64,000 bases of DNA from positions 1,364,001 to 1,428,000 of the forward strand of contig NZ_JAFCLG010000001.1 in NCBI RefSeq assembly GCF_018129685.1, given 5' to 3'. A program made the translations under genes and the position numbers. Below the pieces are notes generated by a model, which saw only the letters and a list, made by a program, of their open reading frames with translations, was not told the DNA's origin and ran no database searches. Positions 30,688 to 37,691 of the stretch are shown here, one piece after another (the first letter of the stretch is position 1; each line of letters opens with the position of its first letter). Source of the stretch: Bradyrhizobium manausense. GTDB taxonomy: Bacteria > Pseudomonadota > Alphaproteobacteria > Rhizobiales > Xanthobacteraceae.

Positions 30688-31010
30688 GAGGCGTGCTTCT
30701 CCCAAGTGTTATCCGGGGCGTCGTCGGTAACAAGACACCCTCAGGCCGGCCTTCGAGGCGGCGGAAAGCACTATTTCACGGAAGGTCGCTTCCGTATAGT
30801 CATATTATTTGACTATTTGGGCAAATCATGCGGATGCGCGCGGGGCATGCGCTGATCACACGTTATGCGCGGTCATTTTCTAATATACTATTTAAGGATG
30901 AGATCGTCTTTGTGCGACAGCATCGTCATGGCCGCGCTCGTCGGCTATGATGGCGTCACAGAAATACGCGTGTTCAATCCACTGCCACTGGCGGCCGGCA
31001 AGCAAAGAAG
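30688..31010. other. Control region upstream of the aldose operon
   Basis: This 323-base gap between the FAH-family gene and ytfQ, both read leftward, is more AT-rich than its surroundings. It holds the inverted repeat at 30796-30816 and presumably the main promoter. No gene is recognisable in it. Confidence 0.6.
30796..30816 (-). promoter_or_regulatory. Operator-like inverted repeat upstream of ytfQ
   Basis: ATAGTCA-TATTATT-TGACTAT is a perfect inverted repeat with 7-bp arms and a 7-base AT-rich spacer, 109 to 129 bases upstream of the ytfQ ATG in an unusually AT-rich stretch. It is a candidate site for the FadR-type regulator in the operon. Confidence 0.5.
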
Positions 31011-32183
31011 CTAGATCAGCTTCCGTTGCGCCAGATTCTTCATCAGCGCGCCGATGCCGAACGTCCACGGCTCGCACTCGTCGCTGGTGCGCATGCGGTT
31101 GACGAGCTTGCCGAGCTGAGGCGCCGCAATCGTGACGATGTCGTCGCGCTTGTGGGTAAAACCCTGTCCCGGCGCGTCGCGATCCTTCACCGGCGCAAAC
31201 ATCGTGCCGAGGAATAGCACGAATCCATCAGGGTATTGATGGACCTTGCCGATGGTTTGCGCGACGAGGTCAGTCGGATCGCGGCTGATCTTGCTGATCG
31301 AGGAATGACCCTGAAGGACGAAACCGTCCGCCCCCGTCACATTCAGGCTGATATCGAGCTTGCGCGCATCGTCGAGCGTGAAGGTTTCGTCGAACAAACG
31401 CAGCAGCGGTCCGATCGAACACGATGCATTGTTGTCCTTGGCCTTCGACAACAGCAGCGCCGACCGGCCCTCGAAGTCGCGCAAATTGACATCGTTGCCG
31501 AGCGCGCCGCCGACGATCTTGCCCCGGCTGGAGACAAACAGCACGAGCTCGGGCTCGGGGTTGTTCCAGGTCGACTTCGGATGCAGCCCGGCATCCATGC
31601 CGGTACCGACCGAGGACAGCGTAGGCGCCTTGGTGAAAACCTCGGCATCGGGACCGATGCCAACCTCGAGATACTGGCTCCAGGCGTTCTGATCGATCAG
31701 CACCTGCTTCAGATGCATCGCCTGATCCGAGCCCGGCTTGAGTTTTGACAGATCGTCGCCGATCAGCCGCGTCACTTCCTTGCGGATCGCTTCGGCCGAG
31801 GCCGGATTGCCCTTGGCCCGCTCCTCGATAACGCGTTCCAGCATCGAGATCGCGAAGGTGACGCCGGCAGCCTTCAGGGTCTGGAGATCGACCGGCGCGA
31901 GCAGCCAGGGCTTGTTCGGATCGCGCCCATCGGGTGCCGTGTTGGCGACGATGGCTTCGAGATCGCCGATGCGCTCGCCCTTGGTCGCGCCAAGCGCCTT
32001 GGCCGGATTGTCCTCTTCGCAGAGGGCACTAATCGTCGGGAATTTGGCGGTGACGTCGAAGACGCCGTCCGTGCGCACGGCGACGACGGCCGGACCGTTC
32101 GCCTGCGGCAGCCAGACGCGGCCGACCAGCGTCCCCTTCGTTCCATCCTCGGGAAGAAGGTCTCTCACCGTCAAAGTCGTCAT
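31011..32183 (-). CDS. Fumarylacetoacetate hydrolase-family protein (candidate 2-keto-3-deoxy-sugar-acid dehydratase)
   Basis: Cytoplasmic FAH-fold enzyme, 390 aa, longer than the usual 280-330. The C-terminal half has the metal-binding EPELVLFVSSRGKIVGGALGNDVNLRDFEGR. The N-terminal LPEDGTKGTLVGRVW recalls the XylX-type dehydratase of the Caulobacter xylose pathway. Next to an aldose dehydrogenase and lactonase, dehydration of a 2-keto-3-deoxypentonate is a sensible role. The ATG at 32183 begins the conserved part. It may equally be a hydrolase of another keto acid. Confidence 0.8.
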   Translation of the reverse strand: MTTLTVRDLLPEDGTKGTLVGRVWLPQANGPAVVAVRTDGVFDVTAKFPTISALCEEDNPAKALGATKGERIGDLEAIVANTAPDGRDPNKPWLLAPVDLQTLKAAGVTFAISMLERVIEERAKGNPASAEAIRKEVTRLIGDDLSKLKPGSDQAMHLKQVLIDQNAWSQYLEVGIGPDAEVFTKAPTLSSVGTGMDAGLHPKSTWNNPEPELVLFVSSRGKIVGGALGNDVNLRDFEGRSALLLSKAKDNNASCSIGPLLRLFDETFTLDDARKLDISLNVTGADGFVLQGHSSISKISRDPTDLVAQTIGKVHQYPDGFVLFLGTMFAPVKDRDAPGQGFTHKRDDIVTIAAPQLGKLVNRMRTSDECEPWTFGIGALMKNLAQRKLI

Positions 32184-32320
32184 GGCCGGCGTCCTCGCTG
32201 TTTCTAAGGATCGACCACTTCCCAGCGGACGATCCCATTGGCGAAGACCAATAAACGTCTGGTCGGGGAAGTCCAGAGCGGCACCGCGCCACGCTGTTAT
32301 GCCCCCCGGCGCGCGCCTCT

Positions 32321-33298
32321 TTATGCGCCTGCACGCGCCTTGCGGGCTGCGATCTGTTGCAGCGCCCAACGCGCGTTCTTGCGGACATCCGGATCGGAAT
32401 CGTCGGCGATGACGGCCAGAAATGCCTCGCCGTCGGGATGGGCGATCTCGCCAAGCGCGGCGGCGGCCTCCTTGCGCAAATTGGCCTGGTCGTGATTGAT
32501 ACAATTGCCGATCGGGCGCACTGCGCGCTCGATCTTCATCTTGCCGAGGCTGCGGATCGCCTTCAACCGCACCTGCCAGAACTCGTCCGTGACCGCGCCG
32601 ACGAGCTGATCGGCGGCGAGTGAACCGTTGACGTTGAGACCAAGCGTTTCCGCGGCCATCTCGCGAACCATCCAGTCGGCGTCCTTCAGCGCACGGGTAA
32701 TCGTCTCGGCTGCAGGCTTCATCTGCGAGAACGCCAGCGCGCTGACGGCAGCGCGGCGCACATGGGCATCGGGGTCGTTGATCAGCGCGGTCAACGCGGG
32801 GATGGATTCCTCCAGTTTCAGAAAGCCGATCACACCAATCGCCTGCACGCGCACGGCGGCATCGGAATCCTGCAACGCTTCCAGCGCCGGCTTCAGCGTG
32901 TCCCTGCAGCGCAGCTCCTTCAGCGCGCGCAGCGCGCCCATACGGACGAAGGCGTGGGCATGCTTCACCAGTGGCAGGATGATTTCAGCGCAAGCCTGAT
33001 CCTTGAATTCGGCCATGCTGTCAGCCGCGGCCGCGGCGACGATCCGCTCCGGATCTACCAGCAGCTTCACCAGCGCCCTTGCGGCTTCCGGCCCGTCGAA
33101 TTCACCAAGCGCCATCGCGACCTGTTGGCGCACGCCAGCGTCGGGATCGGCGACCATGTTGGCGAGATGCGCCACGGCCGCAGGATCACCGGAATGGCCG
33201 AGCGCGATGATGGCGACCCGACGCTCGGCGGGGTCGGCGGCCTGCAGCCGCTCGTCGGCGTCCTCGAGATCGTCGTAGGATTCGAACGGACTCGACAT
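32321..33298 (-). CDS. HEAT-repeat domain protein
   Basis: Cytoplasmic protein of 325 aa made almost wholly of HEAT/PBS-lyase-type helical repeats, about nine units of roughly 31 residues (for example DPDAGVRQQVAMALGEF, DSDAAVRVQAIGVIGFL, DPDAHVRRAAVSALAF, DPDVRKNARWALQQI). It has no catalytic motif and is probably a scaffold or a maturation factor. It begins three bases after the AprB-like ferredoxin stop and is therefore co-transcribed with the flavoprotein and ferredoxin. Confidence 0.88.
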   Translation of the reverse strand: MSSPFESYDDLEDADERLQAADPAERRVAIIALGHSGDPAAVAHLANMVADPDAGVRQQVAMALGEFDGPEAARALVKLLVDPERIVAAAAADSMAEFKDQACAEIILPLVKHAHAFVRMGALRALKELRCRDTLKPALEALQDSDAAVRVQAIGVIGFLKLEESIPALTALINDPDAHVRRAAVSALAFSQMKPAAETITRALKDADWMVREMAAETLGLNVNGSLAADQLVGAVTDEFWQVRLKAIRSLGKMKIERAVRPIGNCINHDQANLRKEAAAALGEIAHPDGEAFLAVIADDSDPDVRKNARWALQQIAARKARAGA

Positions 33299-33301
33299 GA
33301 A

Positions 33302-33535
33302 TCACCTCAACAGATAGGGAATGTTGACGGTGACGGCGCCGGTCGGGCAATCGGCCTCGCAAGGCATACAGTACCAGCACTCGTCATAGGCCATGTAGGC
33401 CTTGCCCGTCATGTCGCTGATACGGAGCACGTCGAGCGGGCAGACGTCGACACAGACAGTGCAGCCCTTGTCGGCGATGCATTTGGCGTCGTCGACGACC
33501 ACCGGAACAGATGTCTGATAGGACGCGAGAGGCAT
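33302..33535 (-). CDS. AprB-like two-[4Fe-4S] ferredoxin
   Basis: Small ferredoxin, 77 aa. Two clusters are predicted: CIADKGCTVCVDVCP (residues about 19-33) and CWYCMPCEADCPTGAV (about 54-69). The first motif has a six-residue gap and the second has Trp after the first Cys, both as in the beta subunit of adenylylsulfate reductase; the long C-terminal tail of true AprB is missing. It lies between the AprA-like flavoprotein and the HEAT protein and should pass electrons to the flavoprotein. The ATG at 33535 is followed directly by the conserved part. Confidence 0.88.
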   Translation of the reverse strand: MPLASYQTSVPVVVDDAKCIADKGCTVCVDVCPLDVLRISDMTGKAYMAYDECWYCMPCEADCPTGAVTVNIPYLLR

Positions 33536-33566
33536 CAAGAGTCTCCTGTTGCTGGGATGCGGTGGA

Positions 33567-35309
33567 TCATGCCGTGGCGCGGATGCGCTGCTTGTCGTAG
33601 AGGTCCTTCTCGTCGTCGGCGATCGGCACGACGTAAGGCTCGACCGCACGCTTCTCGCTGGTCATCTTGCCGTTCTGCTGGCTGAGTAGCGTGTGGCAGA
33701 ACCAGTTCTCGTTGTCCTTCTCTGGGAAATCCGTGCGCCAGTGGTACAGTCCCCAGCGGCTCTCCTCGCGGTAAAGCGACGCGTGCACCGCCATGTCGGC
33801 GCAGTCCATGATCGACTGCACTTCGAGCGCGCGAAGAAGCTCGTGCGCATTGCGTGCGATCATGCGCTCCTGCATGTCCTCGCGAGCCTCGGCAAGGCGT
33901 CGCATGCCGAGCTCGTACTTGCGCGTGACCTTTGGCGGCTGCAGATAATCGTTGACCAGGCGGCGGGTCTTGTATTCGACCTGGTTCGGCGGAATGCCGT
34001 CCTCGCGCTTGGTGGGCGCCAGCACGCGATCTCGCTCTCTGGCGACGTCAGCGGCGTCGAACTCGGCGAAATCATGGCTGTCGGCGAACTCCATCGCATC
34101 GATGCCGGCAACCGAGCCGTTGGTGAAGGCGCCGAGCATATAGTTGTGCGGCACGCTCGCCATGTCGCCAGCGGCATAAAGGCCAGGCACAGTGGTGCGC
34201 GCGTTGTCGTCGACGAACACACCGGAAGCGCTGTGGCCGGAGCAAAAGCCGATCTCGGAGATATGCATCTCGATCGAGTCGTTGCGGTAGTCGACCCCAC
34301 GCCCCTGCTGGAACAGGCCGCGCGTTGGCCGCTCGACCTTATGCAGCGTGGATTCGATCTCGGAGATGGTGTCGGGGTGAAGATGCTTGAGCTGGAGGAA
34401 CACCGGTCCCTTGCCTGATAGGAGCTCGTTATAGAACTCCAGCATCATCTGGCCCGACCAGTAGTCGCATTCGATGAAGCGCGATCCCTCGTTGTTGGCC
34501 GTGAAGGCGCCGAAGGGTCCGGCAACATAGGCGCAGGCCGGGCCGTTATAATCCTTGATCAGCGGATTGATCTGGTAGCATTCGAGGTTCGCGAGCGCGG
34601 CGCCTGCGTGATAGGCCATCGCATAGCCGTCACCGGAATTGGCGGCGTTTTCATAGGTGCCGAACATGTAGCCGGAGGTCGGAAGACCCAGACGGCCGGC
34701 GGCGCCCATGCAAAGGATCACGGCCTTGGCCTTGATCACCAGGATCTCGGCTGTGCGGGTGTTGACGGAGATCGCGCCGGCAATACGACCGTCGGACGAT
34801 TTCAGAAGCCGGGTCGCCATGTAACGATTGGAGATCAGGATGCGGGCGCGGCGGAGCTGGCGGTAGAGGGCCTTCTTCACGGTCTCGCCATTCGGCATCG
34901 GCAGAACGTAGGTGCCGATGTGGTGCACCTTCTTGACGGCGTAGTCGCCGTTTTCGTTCTTTAGGAAGCGGATGCCGAAACTGTCGAGCTCTTCGATGAT
35001 CCTGTAGCAGTTCTGGGCGTATTTATAGACGGCCTTCTGGTCGACGATGCCGTCATTGGCGATGGTGATTTCCTTGGTGTACTGCTCCGGCGTCGCATAA
35101 CCGGGGATCACGGCGTTGTTCAGGCCGTCCATGCCCATCGAGATCGCGCCGGAGCGCTTGACGTTGGCCTTTTCGAGCAGGACGACATTGGCCTTCGGGT
35201 TCTTAAGCTTCGCCTTCAGCGCCGCCATCGGGCCTGCCGTGCCGCCGCCGATGACGAGCACATCGCAGGAAACCTCCGAAAGTCCGTCGACGATCTGATC
35301 TAGTGACAT
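33567..35309 (-). CDS. AprA-like FAD-dependent oxidoreductase (fumarate reductase/APS reductase flavoprotein superfamily)
   Basis: Flavoprotein, 580 aa. The FAD-binding motif VIGGGTAGPMAALKAK is at residues 19-34, KRSGAISMGMDG binds the flavin region, and PGLYAAGDMASVPHNYMLGA is the second FAD motif. The sequence resembles the alpha subunit of adenylylsulfate reductase more than SdhA/FrdA, and it is followed by an AprB-like ferredoxin. The ATG follows AGGAGC. Neighbours (ferredoxin-NADP reductase upstream, sulfonate-type importer nearby) suggest a reductive or oxidative step on a sulfur compound, but the reaction is unknown. Confidence 0.85.
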   Translation of the reverse strand: MSLDQIVDGLSEVSCDVLVIGGGTAGPMAALKAKLKNPKANVVLLEKANVKRSGAISMGMDGLNNAVIPGYATPEQYTKEITIANDGIVDQKAVYKYAQNCYRIIEELDSFGIRFLKNENGDYAVKKVHHIGTYVLPMPNGETVKKALYRQLRRARILISNRYMATRLLKSSDGRIAGAISVNTRTAEILVIKAKAVILCMGAAGRLGLPTSGYMFGTYENAANSGDGYAMAYHAGAALANLECYQINPLIKDYNGPACAYVAGPFGAFTANNEGSRFIECDYWSGQMMLEFYNELLSGKGPVFLQLKHLHPDTISEIESTLHKVERPTRGLFQQGRGVDYRNDSIEMHISEIGFCSGHSASGVFVDDNARTTVPGLYAAGDMASVPHNYMLGAFTNGSVAGIDAMEFADSHDFAEFDAADVARERDRVLAPTKREDGIPPNQVEYKTRRLVNDYLQPPKVTRKYELGMRRLAEAREDMQERMIARNAHELLRALEVQSIMDCADMAVHASLYREESRWGLYHWRTDFPEKDNENWFCHTLLSQQNGKMTSEKRAVEPYVVPIADDEKDLYDKQRIRATA

Positions 35310-35367
35310 CGCTTGCTCCTGGTTCGCCGGTCCGGCGCCGTTACGTCAGATTTGTTCAGTTGGTCGT

Positions 35368-35394
35368 CCGGCGATAGCAATTAGTTGTCGCCGG
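35368..35394 (-). other. Hairpin between fpr and the AprA-like gene, with ATTAGTTG motif in its loop
   Basis: CCGGCGA (35368-35374) pairs with TCGCCGG (35388-35394). The 13-base loop contains GCAATTAGTTG, which recurs at 36330-36340. It lies 60 to 85 bases upstream of the AprA-like start and just past the fpr stop, so it may be a terminator, a processing site or part of a promoter. Confidence 0.45.
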
Positions 35395-35407
35395 AAGGCG
35401 ATTTGCC

Positions 35408-36181
35408 TCAGCGCTCGACAAAAGCCTTTTCGATGACGAAATGGCCGGGCTGGCTGTGGTTGCCCTCGACGAAGCCGCGCGCGGCAAGCATCGCGGGCAG
35501 CTCCTCGAGCATCGCCGGGCTGCCGCACAGCATGACGCGGTCGGTCTCGATGTCGAGGCCTGACTGCCCGACATCGTCGAATAGCTGGTTGGACGCGATC
35601 AGATCGGTGATGCGGCCGCGATTGCGGAACGGCTCGCGGGTCACGGTCGGGTAATAGATCAGCTTGTCGCGGATCAGCGGCCCGAATAACTCGTGGTTGC
35701 GCAGGCCGTCGACGACGTGCTCGCCATAGGCGAGTTCGGAAACCTGGCGACAGCCGTGGGCAAGCACGATGGTCTCGTAGTTCTCGTAGACGTCAGGATC
35801 CTTGATCAGGCTCGCGAACGGCGCGAGGCCCGTGCCGGTCGAAAGCAGCAGCAGCCGCTTGCCCGGAATGAGATTGCCGGTGATCAGCGTACCCGTCGCC
35901 TTGCGACCGACCAGGATGATGTCGCCTTCCCTGATTTTCTGCAGTCGCGAGGTCAGTGGGCCGTCCTGCACCTTGATCGAGAAGAATTCGAGCGCCTCCT
36001 CGTGATTGGCGCTGGCCATGCTGTAGGCCCGCATCAACGGCTTGCCCTCGACCTCAAGGCCGATCATGGCGAACTGACCGTTCTGGAAGCGGAAGCCGGG
36101 ATCGCGCGTCGCGGTGAAGCTGAACAGAGACTCGGTCCAATGTCTGACCGACAAAACCGTTTCTTTCTGGAATGCGCTCAT
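35408..36181 (-). CDS. fpr: Ferredoxin--NADP(+) reductase
   Basis: FAD-containing oxidoreductase, 257 aa, normal for the bacterial Fpr subclass. The FAD motif is RAYSMAS (residues about 52-58), the NADP-binding region includes STGTGLAPFASLI, and the C-terminus FVIEKAFVER is typical. The ATG at 36181 lies within the FETVLSVR-type N-terminus (MSAFQKETVLSVRHWTES). It reads toward the AprA-like gene and would reduce the AprB-like ferredoxin from NADPH. Confidence 0.93.
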   Translation of the reverse strand: MSAFQKETVLSVRHWTESLFSFTATRDPGFRFQNGQFAMIGLEVEGKPLMRAYSMASANHEEALEFFSIKVQDGPLTSRLQKIREGDIILVGRKATGTLITGNLIPGKRLLLLSTGTGLAPFASLIKDPDVYENYETIVLAHGCRQVSELAYGEHVVDGLRNHELFGPLIRDKLIYYPTVTREPFRNRGRITDLIASNQLFDDVGQSGLDIETDRVMLCGSPAMLEELPAMLAARGFVEGNHSQPGHFVIEKAFVER

Positions 36182-36245
36182 GGTCTCTCCTTGGCCATCG
36201 ATGGCACACAAGGTTTCGGAGAGACGGGAATCCGGCAATTCGGAA

Positions 36246-36272
36246 GTGAAACTCCCGGTTGATTAGTTTCAC
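36246..36272. promoter_or_regulatory. Inverted repeat in the divergent fpr/DUF971 control region
   Basis: GTGAAACT (36246-36253) and AGTTTCAC (36265-36272) form a perfect inverted repeat with an 11-base spacer. The right half lies inside TTGATTAGTTTCAC, which matches seven of the eight fixed bases of an FNR/FixK-type box. It is placed 65 to 91 bases upstream of fpr and is a candidate site for the CRP/FNR protein encoded nearby. Confidence 0.5.
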
Positions 36273-36388
36273 ATTTCGCGGCCGATGATCGAAGAGGAGG
36301 CAGCGATAAACGTGCGATCACCCATGCTGGCAATTAGTTGCTATCCACGCGCGACGGCGCCGACGTAGAGAGCAACAGGAGGTTCGTC

Positions 36389-36691
36389 ATGACCATGGCC
36401 CTGGTGGCACCAACCGTCGCCGACTGCGAAGCAAGCGCGGATCTCGCCACGCTCCTCGTGCGTACGACCGAGGGCGACGCGGTCAGCGTTCCCGCCGAGC
36501 GGCTCCGCCTCTCCTGCAAATGCGCCCACTGCACCCGCGCCCGGTTCGACGATCGCTTTCCCGGCGCATTTCCAGGCATCGCGATCACCGGGATCGGCGA
36601 CCTCGGCTACGGGCTGAACATCTCGTTCTCGGACGGGCATAACAGGGGGATTTACCCCAAACCCTATCTGCTGAGCTTGGCGGGCCGGTAA
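36389..36691 (+). CDS. DUF971 domain protein (gamma-butyrobetaine hydroxylase N-terminal-like)
   Basis: Small protein, 100 aa, consisting of a single DUF971 domain. LSCKCAHCTRAR has closely spaced Cys residues and the end GLNISFSDGHNRGIYPKPYL is the domain hallmark. Stand-alone DUF971 proteins are often near Fe-S or redox genes; their function is not settled. AGGAGG five bases before the ATG at 36389 fixes this start rather than the codon at 36338. It is divergent from fpr. Confidence 0.85.
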   Translation: MTMALVAPTVADCEASADLATLLVRTTEGDAVSVPAERLRLSCKCAHCTRARFDDRFPGAFPGIAITGIGDLGYGLNISFSDGHNRGIYPKPYLLSLAGR

Positions 36692-36709
36692 GCACCCGCT
36701 TGCCCCATC

Positions 36710-36725
36710 TGGCACGGACATTGCT
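36710..36725 (+). promoter_or_regulatory. Sigma-54 (RpoN) promoter of the CRP/FNR regulator gene
   Basis: TGGCACG-N4-TTGCT matches the -24/-12 consensus at every conserved base with the correct GG-to-GC spacing. It would start transcription near 36735, leaving a 27-base leader with GGAGG (36751-36755) before the ATG at 36762. The activator is unknown; I see no NifA-type TGT-N10-ACA in the preceding 150 bases. Confidence 0.72.
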
Positions 36726-36761
36726 CCTCTTTAGAACGATTGAAAGTTCTGGAGGCAGGCC

Positions 36762-37538
36762 ATGTTGCAGGCGGCGAGTGCGGTTCGCGGGACTGTTCCC
36801 CCGGCAGTCCGGCCTGCGGGCAGTTCTTCCTCACTGCTGCTCACCGAAAACCAGCAATGGATCGGCGGACCGCCGTCGCTGATGGACAAGCTCACCCTGC
36901 GCGAGCGGGAGCTGGTGCTGAAGCAGGGCCGGCGCAAAGTGCTTAACCGCGGACAGACGCTGTTCAGCCAGGGCGGCAAGCACGACGGCATCTGGCTGAT
37001 CGAGAGCGGCCGCATCCGCGTGTTCTACACTTCCCCGCTCGGGCGCGAGATCACGCTCGCCTACTGGCATGTCGGCAATTTCGTTGGCGGGCCCGAAGTG
37101 TTCGAGGGTACCGTGCATCAATGGTCCGGAGTTGCGTCCAGCAATTGCAGCGTGGTGCACTTGCCTGGCAAGGAGCTTCGAGCGCTTACCGCGGAGATCC
37201 CGAACCTTGCAATTGGCCTGATCGAAGGCCTGACCTTCAAGGGCAAATGCTACTCGGCGCTGGCTCAGATGCTGGGAACGCGCTCGATCACGCAGCGCCT
37301 CGCGCATCTGCTCTTGCATCTCGTCGAACTCTATGGCGTCGAGGACGCCGACGGACGCGTGATTGCGGCGGCCTTCACCCACGCGGATATCGCCCACATG
37401 GTCGGCGCCACCAGGCAATGGGTCACGATCAGTCTGAAGCGGATGCAGGAGAAGGGGATCGTTGTGACCAAGCGCTCGCAGATCGTGGTCTGCCGCCCTG
37501 ACATTTTGGAGGAGATGCGTGGCCAGGGTAGCGATTAG
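36762..37538 (+). CDS. CRP/FNR-family transcriptional regulator
   Basis: Transcription regulator, 258 aa. A cyclic-nucleotide-type beta-barrel covers about residues 55-165 (GQTLFSQGGKHDGIWLIESG) and the C-terminal winged helix includes FTHADIAHMVGATRQWVTI at about 207-225. It lacks the N-terminal Cys set of oxygen-sensing FNR and the Arg of the cAMP pocket is not evident, so the signal is unknown. It is placed between the redox genes and the importer genes and probably controls both. Transcribed from a sigma-54 type promoter. Confidence 0.9.
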   Translation: MLQAASAVRGTVPPAVRPAGSSSSLLLTENQQWIGGPPSLMDKLTLRERELVLKQGRRKVLNRGQTLFSQGGKHDGIWLIESGRIRVFYTSPLGREITLAYWHVGNFVGGPEVFEGTVHQWSGVASSNCSVVHLPGKELRALTAEIPNLAIGLIEGLTFKGKCYSALAQMLGTRSITQRLAHLLLHLVELYGVEDADGRVIAAAFTHADIAHMVGATRQWVTISLKRMQEKGIVVTKRSQIVVCRPDILEEMRGQGSD

Positions 37539-37691
37539 ACCCGGTGCACAGGCAAGCGGCTTTATAGTGCAGGACTGCCCAAGGAGTATGCAATCGGCTT
37601 TTCCCGGCAACTAATCCACTACAGCGATCATTCCGGATTTGCCCTGTCCGCAGCCTCCCCCAATCATGGCAACCACAGCACATCCAACCGA

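Noticed and set aside
33567..35309. Succinate dehydrogenase or a dissimilatory sulfate reduction locus
   Set aside because: No SdhB, SdhC or SdhD and no Sat, Qmo or Dsr genes accompany it, and the ferredoxin lacks the AprB tail.
36328..36342. TGGCAATTAGTTGCT as a sigma-54 promoter for the DUF971 gene
   Set aside because: The GG and GC elements are nine bases apart instead of ten, a spacing that normally abolishes activity. It is treated as part of the shared ATTAGTTG motif instead.
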